Shown one piece after another: positions 55,001-64,000 of a stretch of 64,000 nt of DNA. This DNA is from Diabrotica undecimpunctata (Eukaryota > Arthropoda > Insecta > Coleoptera > Chrysomelidae): the NCBI RefSeq assembly GCF_040954645.1, contig NC_092806.1, positions 806,001-870,000 on the forward strand, written 5' to 3'. Numbering within the stretch: the first letter of the stretch is position 1; every line of letters begins with the position of its first letter. The position numbers and the translations under genes were made by a program. The notes beneath the pieces were generated by a model. It was not told the origin of the DNA. It did no database searches and saw only the letters and a program-made list of their open reading frames with translations.

Positions 55001-58000
55001 CCGATTCCGAGTAACGCAGCTTCGTTTCTGTTGTGTACCACAAACACTATTTATTGTTTATTTGTTTATTTATTGTTTTGTATTTATTGTTTGTTGTGTT
55101 ACATAGTATATTGGCCAAATACACTATGTAAATTGGCCACAAAAATACAAACAGTGCCTATTAGCAAACAAGACATAGCTACTAGACCAGAGACGGACGT
55201 CCACATCAATCACGGTGTTGTTAATAGACATAATATGAAGAGATTGGAGAGCCACGATGATGATGATGAGTTGAATTATTTCATTTCTTCAAGAAATCAG
55301 TTTATTGGAACTTCTAGAGTCTAGAGATCCATATATTCCGTATTGGTTAATCCGGCTATACTTATATTGACTCCCTGTATATATTTCCTTGCTGATATTG
55401 ATAGTTTCCAAATTGTATTTTATTACAGCCCTGCTATAAAAGATCAGTTTTAGAAGAGCACTATATCCTTCATAAAACTCGTCCCGTTAGATTCAGTTAC
55501 AGGTGAAGCTCTTCGATCTATGATAAATTAAATTTTCTGGCGCCAGAGTTCCCGCTTTCCTTATTCCGCAGCGGTTAACGTGACCTGACACTGGCCCTAT
55601 ACAAGGCACGGTAAAATACGGGGATTTCCGTTTTAACAATAATTTTTTGAGACAGAAAGCTTAAAGTCGACGTTGCAGAGCGCTAGCGCTATATATAAGA
55701 TTAGAATTGGAATTTTTCTGTCAGGTTTATTGGAAGTTTGAATTACGTATTTTCGTTCTTGGTTATCAAAGATTCATCAAATTATAATATGTCTATTATT
55801 TAATATGATTTTTTATTATTGTTCAACCTTCTACTATCAACACTACCTTTTATGAATCTTCCTCTTTCGTTTTGTTTTAAATATAACTGATATCTTCCGA
55901 TGTTCTTTATTATAAAGAGTGTCCTACTCAACAACATTGGCCAACATCTATATCTTATAGTATATATTTAAGTTATACGCTCCAGAAGAAGCTGAAGCTG
56001 TTTTCAATTGAAGATCCTTTTTGTGTGGGGCATTATCCCATTGTGGGTTTGGTTTTACAGTTTCTGGTGTGACTTCGCTGTTTTCACTACTTTTCTCTAT
56101 TCGTCTCTATCTTTGATTTTCCTTTCTATACCCCTAAAGTCTTCTTCCACTTGTTATCTCCATCTTTAGGTCTGCCTCTGGTTCTTTTACCTGGTGGTAT
56201 CCATTCTATTATAACTCTTAACGGATTGCTCTTCTCTTTTCTCATTATGTGTCCATACCATCGAAATCATTGTGCATTTATTGCTTTTAATATGTTCTCT
56301 TGACCCATCCATTCTTGTATTTCGTGATTCATCCATTGTCTTGCATCCTTTTCGTTTTCCCTCTTTGTACTCAGTATTTTTTTGATAATCTTTCTCTCAA
56401 AAATTTTCAATTGCTGTTCTTTTCTTGGTGTTAATGTAAATATTTCTGCGGCATATGATAGTATTGGTCTTATGGTCGTTTTGTAGATTTTTGTTTTTGA
56501 GATTTGGCTTATCTTCTTATCTCTAAACATTTTTTTATTTCTATAAAACGCTGAATTTCCCGCTTGAATTGTTTTTTTTATATCTAAACTTTCATTTCTT
56601 CTGTTGATTAGTACTCCCAAATATTTGAATGTGTGCATCTATTGTTAGTTATGTTATGTCATCTTTTTCTTACTTACGTTCATGTATTTTGTTTTATTTT
56701 TATTATTTCCAGTCATCTCAGTTTGGCTTTGTTTTCTATTTCTTGGAAGGTTTAATGCCTTTTTATCTGTTGCTACTATGGTTATGTCGTCCGCATATTA
56801 TATTATTTTTACTGCATTCTTGTTTATAGTTCCTGCTTTTGACAGCTTTTTGTATTATCTTGTCTAGTGATAGAATAAATAGAACCGTTAACAGCACATC
56901 TCCTTGTCTTACTCCATTTATTATTTTCATTATTTCTGTTCTTTCTCTTCTGGTGGGGAATCTAAAATTTTTATTTGGTATATTACTCTCTTGTAAGTCT
57001 TGGATAACTTTTCTTCTGTTTAGTTTATCAAACGCCTGTTTAAAGTCTAGGAAAAGTATATGTGTTTCTCTGTCATACTCGCGTGTTTTCTCTATTACTT
57101 GTTTAAGCGTATGCATAGCGTCTATCGTGGATCTTCCTTTTCTAAAACCGTACTGGTACCCTCCTATGCTTTGTTCTGTATATATATTTTTAATCTGTCT
57201 CTAATTATTATACCAGTCATTACTTTATAATGTTACATTTAGAAAATTAATTGCTCGGTAGTTTTTGCATATTCTATGGACTCCTTGTTTTAGGATTGTC
57301 ACTATAATTCCTTTCTTCCCTTCTTCGGGCATTATTTCTTTGCTCCATATATTTCGTATTAGCTCATAAATCTGTCTATATAGTGCTCATCACCGTATTT
57401 TATTCGGAGCACATATTCCGATAAGTTCTACACATATTCCGTCTTCTTCTGCTGTTTTCCCGTTTTTAGGTTTGGATATTTTCTCTTTCATTTCTGCATA
57501 GGTCGATTCTTGTTCTTCATCTTGTTCTGTGTTCATTATTGTTTCTTTTCCTTCTTCTCTATTCGTTTCTTGATATATTTCTTTGAAATACTTCTGCAAT
57601 TTTCTGCTTTTATAGCTATATTAGCTATAGAATATTAGCTATAGTTAATTAAGTATTGGTACAATGGTTTTGAGGTGTGTCATTTTATTTTTTTTTCTTT
57701 TGCTATTTTTTTAATCGCCTTTTTCAAATATCAATATCATCACGCTTGTTTTCTATTCTAATTTAATTTGAATAAAATATTATATGTATTATTAACCAAC
57801 GCGACAATTTTGAAAAAGCAAAAGGATATTTTTGTTCATATAAAACCCATAAAACTCATGTGATATTATGAAAATTATACTTTTAGTTCATTTTAAAAAA
57901 CGTAAAGTAAAATTTTAAACTATTGATTTTTATAAAGCGTAGTCCATTCTATTCATGAGGCTCGGGTCAATAGCCCAAGCTATTTAAAATTGTATGTAGT

Positions 58001-59846
58001 TTTTATCGTATGCTGAAGGTACAATACAAAGCACTTATATTGTCGGAGATATAAAAATTTTTGTACAGATTTTTTTAAATAAAATATAGAGGACATTTCT
58101 AAGTTGGAAAAATATATTACTATTAGTATTGGAGATTCATCTTAAGTCTTGTGTAAAAGAAATCAAAATAAGAGAATAATTACTTGCAATCATTAAAGAC
58201 TGTTCCTCTTCAAAGACCACATTACAACTGAGATGAAGTTAAGAATGTATAAAGCCAATGTAAGACCAATAATGGCATATACCTCAGAAACAAAACTCGA
58301 CATAGTCACAACACAAAGGCTACTGGAAACGGCAAAGATGAGAGTACTGAGAAGAATTACAGGAAATACGCTGAGAAATCGAAAGAGAAGCGAAGACATT
58401 AGAAGAAAATGTAATGTACAGTGTATAAATGAATGGGCACCATATATAGAACGAGAATGAGATAACGACATAAGCAGAATGGAGAATACCCATGTCGTCA
58501 AAATAGCAAGAGATAAGTCGGCAATCGGCAAAAGAAGTATCTGGCGACCGCGCAACAGATGAAGTGACAACCTTCCATAGAGCTATTAATCCACTAATGA
58601 ACAAGCAGAATTGCTTATAAAGAGGAAGAAGAAGACTGATTAGCGTTGTATTTGGCTACGCAAGTTTTCGACTCTTTCGTTGGAGTCATGATTAAGCCTT
58701 CATGTGGGTCTAGGATCTCTTTCTATTAAATTTAATGTACAAGCTTCTATAACTTTTAAACTTCTATTTAGTGCTTGCTGGTCGCAATCTTTAGTGTCTT
58801 AAATTGACCTAATTGTTTTTAAAGCTTTATTCTTAAAGAATATATTCCTATATCACGACATGGAAAATAACAATCAAGCCGAAAACAACGATGATGAGAA
58901 TAGAGAACATGATGAAGGAAGTCTACCCGCTATAGAAGTCTATTATTCTCCAAAATATAAATGTAGTCAACGCTCTGTGGTATATACAAAACAAAGATCT
59001 ACATCGGGAACTCTACATGGACACAATTAAAAAAGGAACAAAGAAAATTGTCAAGGATGAGAAATAATGACAACATAACCAAATAAACGGTGATAGAAAT
59101 GCTAGATAATGAAGACGTAGACCGCAGACTCATACGTCAAAAGTTGGTTTTTTCTTTCATAGAGAGTTAGTTAGTGATAATATTTTATAGACAACAACTT
59201 GCTAATGAACAAGAAAAATTGTTTATATAACAAAAGGAGAAAAAGAAGATACTTAACCATGGGAATATGGTTGAGTAGCAAAGCAAACTCTTTTTAATGT
59301 GCCGGATTTATCGACCACGTGACATACTCATTAGTCATTTAGGTCACGTGGCCGATTAACGTGGCAAATTAGAAAGAGATGCAGAGACTGCTTTGCGTCA
59401 GTTTCCTCTGTTGCACTAGGGGAACGGGCTGGTATTGCAACGATCAATCTATCTTGAATTATATGTCTATGGGAATAACTAGGGTAGAAATGTATTAGAT
59501 TAGGTTAAATAAAAATCTTGTTTCATCCTATCATAAGGTTTTCTTTTAATAAAAAAATAGTTTCCTGATTGTAAAAAATTGTAATTGTGTTACAGTTGCC
59601 TACACAACCATCATCGGACTATGCCTTGGAGGTCTCGTTTTCGGACTAATGATGCTGGCTGTTACTTGGTACTGCTACAAACGAAGAGTGCAGAATTCGG
59701 GTAAGCGACACGGACCAGATCAGCCCTTAGCTTTCCATACCCACAGAAGACCTACGGCTGTTAAAAGTCCAGCTGGATCTGCTGGTGGAACGCACTATTT
59801 GAAGAAGAGTCCCAGTCCAACTGGACCATCGAAGACACCACCTGGA
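52092..59846 (+). CDS. Single-pass membrane protein, first two coding exons (possibly synaptotagmin-like)
   Basis: Exon 1 is 52,092-52,131 (ATGGCC start, donor GTGAGT); exon 2 is 59,596-59,846 (acceptor TGTTACAG, donor GTAAGT). Phase 1 fits the first junction and exon 2 ends in phase 0, giving 97 residues before the next intron, which runs off the window. The N-terminus is MAEEGPQIKPVQG, followed by one hydrophobic segment (residues about 16-38, with LCLGGLVFGLMML) that ends WYCYKRR, then a basic, proline/serine-rich juxtamembrane region (KSPSPTGPSKTPPG). A short lumenal end, a TM, a cysteine/basic stop-transfer and a Pro/Ser linker fit the start of a synaptotagmin, in which C2 domains would follow, but no C2 domain is in view. 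Another type I/III membrane protein remains possible. Confidence 0.65.
52132..52919. other. Intron of the 52-kb gene, no feature recognised
   Basis: AT-rich intronic DNA between exon 1 and the antisense DUF7869-like fragment. Confidence 0.45.
52920..53564 (-). pseudogene. DUF7869-like transposon protein, C-terminal fragment
   Basis: 214-codon frame on the minus strand. It starts inside the family: YYSIRGHSFMAYERNFA corresponds to the P-V-R-G-H-S-x-x-x-x-D-R-x-F block that follows the D-S-C-G-G-Q-N core, and IYTMKEYVKLI and IIKDYKSWW follow. The core and everything before it are absent; upstream sequence switches to the 53.6-kb repeat. Open for over 200 codons, so it decayed later or less than the 38-kb copy. 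It lies antisense in an intron of the 52-kb gene. Confidence 0.65.
53640..53930 (-). repeat. Interspersed repeat with two CTGAAGA...GAAA motifs
   Basis: Minus strand carries CTGAAGATGCTTTGCAAAG...GGGAAACCGGTCG (53,676-53,718) and CTGAAGATGCTCTAGGGAGC-GAAAG (53,866-53,890). The second has a four-base-pair stem (GCTC/GAGC) exactly between CTGAAGA and GAAA. Confidence 0.5.
54842..55324 (+). other. Unassigned 160-codon ORF
   Basis: A first part of low-complexity hydrophobic residues (LLSFFLLPP, YCLFVYLLFCIYCLLCYIVY) is followed by a more protein-like C-terminus (ISKQDIATRPETDVHIN, SHDDDDELNYFISSRNQF). The C-terminal 65 codons could be a remnant exon or retrocopy; I do not recognise the family. 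Confidence 0.3.
56030..57600 (-). pseudogene. RTE-like LINE, reverse transcriptase portion
   Basis: Leftward: KNGKTAEEDGICVELI (for A-P-G-x-D-G), ILFLDFKQAFDKLNRR (motif A), INGVRQGDVLLTVLFILSLD, a frameshifted YADD region, HTFKYLGVLINRR, ISKTKIYKTTIRPILSYAAE and a terminal RWYGHIMRKEKSNPLRV near 56,230. The frame breaks at 57,390 and 56,760. The endonuclease is missing. Confidence 0.8.
57601..58190. other. Intronic, no feature recognised
   Basis: AT-rich DNA between two oppositely oriented LINE fragments. Confidence 0.45.
58200..58635 (+). mobile_element. 5'-truncated LINE end
   Basis: MKLRMYKANVRPIMAYTSE, TAKMRVLRRITGNTLRNRKRSEDIRRKC and a GAA-triplet tail (58,621-58,633). A 7-bp AAGACTG at 58,196-58,202 and 58,632-58,638 is a possible but weak target-site duplication. 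Confidence 0.65.
58640..59595. other. Intronic, no gene recognised; CACGTG palindrome at 59,316-59,352
   Basis: A 58,860-59,030 frame (MENNNQAENNDDENREHDEG...) is acidic and unassigned. CCACGTGAC (59,316-59,324) and GTCACGTGG (59,344-59,352) form an inverted pair, each holding an E-box CACGTG. Confidence 0.4.
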
Positions 59847-60750
59847 GTAAGTTTATTTGATTGTATATTCTACATTAGTGTGGTTGATAAATTTAACATT
59901 TCATCATACAAAAAACTTTTTGTCTTGCTATATTTATTACTGTAGAAAAATATTCCAAACGTTCATTGTTTTTCCAACAATTTGCTAAAGCTTTTTTATA
60001 ACTGCCAAATTACTTGGTAAACTATGCTAGCATAATTATAAATATCCAAGTAAATCTATAATTTACATTTATTCAAAATACAAAGACAGTTATTTCTGAG
60101 CCCTCTTCTGAGTCATGTCTTTTCTCTCTTATCTCGTTGTTCATTTTTGTTATGATGAGGTAGAACAAAATACTGTCAGGTAGGATAGTGACGGTTACCG
60201 TGCTAAGACTACGGTCCCTTGACTAGAGTTAGCCAGTTTCTATTAACACTTTATTCACTTGGACAATGAGTCAGTTGCACCCTATGTTTATTGTCTTAGG
60301 CATGTTTGCAAATTTATTATCTGTCGAAATCTTTAAACTTTGGCTGTATATTTTGTACCCTTTTTTGAAATTAACACTTTCAGAAGAGGTAGTGAATTGT
60401 AGTTCTATGTTTATATGGTGAATTTGATTGATTATTATTGCTTTTAATATTCATTAATAATTTTATTTTATTCAGTGCTTCTGGTCAATGGGGCCAAATG
60501 GAGAACATATTATCTACACAATATTTTCACCATACAGTCTTTGGTCAGATTTCTGCAAATTCTACTGTTAAATTTCTCCAGAAAAATATCTGACAATAAT
60601 GGATCTAGTTGAAAACAGTTGTCTGCGCATAGTGTTAATAGCTTCATTGTAGCTGATACATTCAGTTTGTTTTTTTGTTAATATATCAGTCCCCTCTCTA
60701 GTTTGGTTTTTATTATTTTTAAAGTTTTGCATGTTCGTATAAAGGCTGGT

Positions 60751-61092
60751 TTAGGAGCGGTCCATGTTAGGAATAACTCTGCGAGACAGAATAACCAACG
60801 AAGACATCAGGAGAAGAACCGGAGTGACTGACATCATCGAGAAGATAGCCAGACTAAAATGGAGATGGGCAGGACACATAGCCAGAATGACAGATGGGCG
60901 ATGGACAAAGAGGTTATTGGAATGGAGGCCAAGAGAAGACAAGAGAAGCGTCGGTCGACCACCTACAAGATGGACTGACGATTTAAGAAGATTTAATAAA
61001 AACTAGATGAGAGCGGCGCAAGATAGACGGGGTTGGAAACATGTGGAAGAGGTCTATGTTCAGCAGTGGACTTTTGAGGCTGGATGATGATG
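60751..61092 (+). mobile_element. 5'-truncated LINE end with exact 12-bp TSD
   Basis: RDRITNEDIRRRTGVTDI, LKWRWAGHIARM and GRPPTRWTDDLRRF, followed by a GATGATGATGAT tail. ATAAAGGCTGGT at 60,739-60,750 and 61,093-61,104 is an exact target-site duplication, so both ends of the 342-bp insert are known. Confidence 0.9.
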
Positions 61093-61207
61093 ATAAAGGC
61101 TGGTAATATCAAAACTGGCTAGCATATTGTTAGGATTGTAATATATTTCTGATGTTGGACATTGAATTCTCGATACATATTTTAGTTTAATTAATAATTA
61201 ATTTTTT

Positions 61208-63148
61208 AAAAAATATAATTAATAAATATATAAAAGAATAACAGGAGGACGAAGTTTAAAAAACACGGGAAAACAGAAAAAAGTTAATAGAATTTTCTAC
61301 AGAGAACAAAATGAAGATAGCTAGCACAAGGTTTGATTACAAAGACATTCATAAGGTAACATGGATTTCTCCCGGTGGAAAAATAAAAAAATTGAAAGAT
61401 CATGTCCTAATTGCAAGCAAACATGATAAGGCACTAATTGATTGTAAGAGTTACAGAGGAGCAGATACCAACAGTGACCATACACTAATAATAACAAAAC
61501 TAAAACAAGAACTACCAATAATACCAAAACCTCTTAGAGATAGATTAAATTACCAGTTAGAGCGCCTTCAAGAGAAGCAGATTATAAACAGACTAGAGAA
61601 AGAAATAAATAAAAAACTAGAGTATCCAGTTACACAGGATATAGAAGAATAGTGGCAGACCAAACAGATAGCCTTGTCGAAAGCAGCGAAAAAGTGTATA
61701 GGAAGAGAACATGTAAAAAGACGGCAAGACTGGTTCGATGAAGAATGTAGAAATGCCCTGGCAAGAAGAAACAGGACAAAACTTCAAAGATATATAGAAA
61801 ATACCCAAAATGCGATCGAAAACTATGTAGCACTATTAGAAGTAGTCTATAAAATACTTGACAAAACTATAAGGTAAAGATTATTAAAATATGACAACAA
61901 AATGGAGAACATCAGGGAGGTTTTAGACCAGGATAAATAACTACTGATCAAATAAAAATGTTAAAATTAATATAAAACAATAGCTACGAACAAAACTTCG
62001 GATTACATATGCTATTTATCGATTTTAAACAAGCATATGACTCCTTAAATCGAACGATGCTATATGAGGTCATGAGAATATTATAAATACCAGAAAAGCT
62101 TATAAGGCTAGTGAGAATACCGTTTAGGAACACGATAAATAGGGTAACAATGGAAGGAAGCTTCTCAAGACAGTTCAAAGTGAATAGAGGTTTGAAACAA
62201 TGGAATCCAATATCAACGAATTCATTCAATTCGAATTTATTCAACTTAGTATTAGAACAAATTGTAAGAAGATCAAATATAAGCACAAACAGGACTATTT
62301 TCAATAGCAGAGAATAGTGCATAGCCTAAGCGGATGATATGGTGATACTAGCTAGAACAAAAAAACCATTAGAAAAAGTTTTACAGAAATTTTAAGAAGA
62401 AGCGAAAATATACGGATTAATAATAAACCAAACAAGAACACAATATATGGAAATGGGGGGAGACATAACAAATATTAACAAATATATTAAAATAAAAGAA
62501 GCAGATACTGTCTATAGTTTTGAAAAAGTGTCAGAATTTGAATACTTAAAATTAACCATAACGAACACGGGAAAAGAAGAAAAAGAGATAGACAAAACTT
62601 ATTGCAGGGTAGTAGAGCAATAGGGTCACTAAATTCATTACTGAAAGCACAAAATGTGTCAAGAACAGCTAAACTGTAAGTCTACGGGACGGTAATCAGA
62701 CCCACAGTGATGTATGCCAGTGAAACGTGGATTATGAATCAGCAGGAAGAAAAGAAAGTAGCGATCTGGGAAAGAAAGGTGCTCAGAAAAATCTTCGGAG
62801 GAATAAAAACGGTAGAGAATATTTGAAAAAGACAAACAAATAAAGAAATAATACGGATATATGGAAAAACAGCAATTACGGCAAAAGACGAGCCCAAAGA
62901 GCTAGATAGCCTGGTCACATTAAACGAATGCCAGAAAATCGAAAGGTTAAAACAATACTGAAGGAAGGGAGAAATGCGAGAAAAAAGAAGAGGACGTCCA
63001 AAAAGAAATGCTTGGAAGCAGTACAGCAATACTTATCAGAAATAGGCTTGAGAAATTGGAGAGATAAAGTGAGGCACCGAAAAAAATGGAGGGAAATAAC
63101 CAAGTTTTTAGAAGCCAGGAACCTACAAAGCCTGTAGCGCTGTTAATA
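61208..63148 (+). pseudogene. RTE-like LINE with endonuclease end, RT and C-terminus
   Basis: Starts within the endonuclease (WISPGGKIKKLKDHVLI, YRGADTNSDHTLIITK with the SDH catalytic motif intact). A linker (DWFDEECRNALARRNRTKLQ) follows, then MLFIDFKQAYDSLNR (motif A), a degraded GLKQW box, a stop immediately before ADDMVILARTKK (catalytic ADD), RPTVMYASETWIMN, and the C-terminus near 62,990-63,060. Numerous stops. The 16-bp TAATAATTAATTTTTT at 61,192-61,207 and 63,149-63,164 brackets it exactly, although the repeat is low-complexity. Confidence 0.8.
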
Positions 63149-63165
63149 TAATAATTAATTTTTTG

Positions 63166-63548
63166 ACGTGACAACGTCTTAAATTAGGTTGTGGCTCGGA
63201 GTCACTCATGAAAAAGTGTAACGCCCGCTCACGTCTGTTACGATGAGTCACCGAACGAGAGAGAGGCCCGCCGGACCGGCGAATGCCTTGCGTCTCTCTC
63301 CCACTCAAACATGATCGGTCCGCTGGTGCGATGCTATTTCTCCTATCATCGTCCTATCCTCAACAAAATCACTCAAATAGAAATTAGTTAAGTTTAAGTT
63401 TACATGTACAATGTTTTAGTAAACAAAAGATATTTCTATAGTTAAAATTTGTGCAATTCTTATTTTCATTCAATTCCTTGTTCCTATTGTGCAATTTAAT
63501 AATATTCATATCAATAAATATTCTACCGAGAAAAAGACGTTGTCACGT
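63166..63548. mobile_element. 383-bp LTR-like or inverted-repeat element
   Basis: ACGTGACAACGTCTT (63,166-63,180) and its exact complement (63,534-63,548). Read as an LTR it starts TGACAACG, ends GTTGTCA and has AATAAA about 30 bp from the end (63,513-63,518). It is far richer in GC and CpG than its surroundings. Read as a MITE it has 15-bp perfect termini. No coding sequence. Confidence 0.6.
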
Positions 63549-64000
63549 AAAATCTTCGCCCGTAAAACCGACTTTACAGGCAACCGATTTTTTTGACTAG
63601 TGAGGGAAGTTGTAGTAAGTCGATAAGTGACTGTTTTCAAGAGAAAAATCCATAGTTTACTAATCGATTGTGAAAAAGTCTTTGTGTTTTTTTAGTATCG
63701 TAGTTAAGGGACTCTATAAAATAATTCTAATTACCTGGACATAATTTCTCTCACAGAAATATTGATTTTTATTTAAAATAATATGTAATATAGAAGCTTA
63801 AAATGGGATAGTTCCGGGGAGTTTTACCATATTAGTTACAAAACTGTAACAACGAAGTAAAAACTTTTATTGTAATTGATATAATATTTAACTAAAAAAT
63901 TTAATTCAAAATCCAAATGAATTACAATAGTTGAAGGTTTTGAAGGTTTTGTTCAAAACTTTTCGGATTTATCAATCCATCTTTAGTGAACTTAAAGTAC
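63549..64000. other. Intronic right edge
   Basis: If the 63-kb element is a 5' LTR, this would be its leader, but no gag frame is visible. The last 40 bp hold another minus-strand CTAAAGA-hairpin-GAAA motif (63,961-63,986). Confidence 0.35.

Noticed and set aside
54900..55150. Run of hydrophobic residues that looks like transmembrane segments
   Set aside because: It comes from T-rich, TTTATTG-repeat DNA and not from an evident membrane protein.
58193..58604. Two long minus-strand ORFs (125 and 94 codons)
   Set aside because: They are shadows of the plus-strand LINE end at 58,200-58,635.

Overview
The window looks like AT-rich, retroelement-riddled nuclear DNA from an insect, most likely a beetle. 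The evidence is a canonical insect odorant receptor gene, GT-AG introns of 70 bp to 11 kb, many decayed insect endonuclease/reverse-transcriptase LINEs, hairpin MITEs and (TA)n tracts. No prokaryotic operon, CRISPR array, rRNA or convincing tRNA was seen. Exon coordinates come from reading splice sites by eye and checking phase across each junction.

Host genes. (1) 11.6-15.15 kb, +: an odorant receptor (7tm_6), six exons visible, with the extreme 5' exon not found. (2) 16.46-17.11 kb, -: an intronless TSSC4-like gene (U5 snRNP assembly factor). (3) 17.89-36.89 kb, +: a five-exon Rexo5-type DEDDh RNA exonuclease of 651 codons, head-to-head with TSSC4 across about 780 bp; all four junctions are phase-consistent and its first intron is 11.4 kb. 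(4) 52.09 kb to beyond the right edge, +: the first two coding exons of a single-pass membrane protein, possibly synaptotagmin-like, split by a 7.5-kb intron.

Mobile DNA fills most of the rest. 0-11.4 kb is a mosaic of dead LINE pieces on both strands, including RTE-like, Jockey-like and Penelope-like fragments and one open 307-codon RT segment. Rexo5 intron 1 holds two MITEs, several LINE ends, a piggyBac-like tail and a 1.45-kb terminal-inverted-repeat transposon carrying a DUF7869-like fragment. Rexo5 intron 4 holds a 302-bp inverted repeat, perfect by eye, between two (TA)n tracts. 37.3-38.0 kb has two minisatellites. 38.5-41.8 kb has a second DUF7869-like element followed directly by a LINE. 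46.3-47.7 kb is a decayed Gypsy-type LTR retrotransposon, and 47.8-51.6 kb is LINE debris. The intron of gene 4 holds a third DUF7869-like fragment and more LINEs. The right end carries a LINE with a 16-bp direct repeat at each end, abutting a 383-bp LTR-like or inverted-repeat element.

The host genes have no obvious common pathway, although TSSC4 and Rexo5 both act in RNA metabolism and may share a promoter region. The most novel material is (a) the DUF7869-bearing TIR transposon with subterminal ACTTAAGT-type repeats, present as three differently decayed copies, (b) the 302-bp intronic inverted repeat, which would fold into long dsRNA if transcribed, and (c) a recurring CTGAAGA-hairpin-GAAA motif that resembles the hammerhead ribozyme core of Penelope-like elements.
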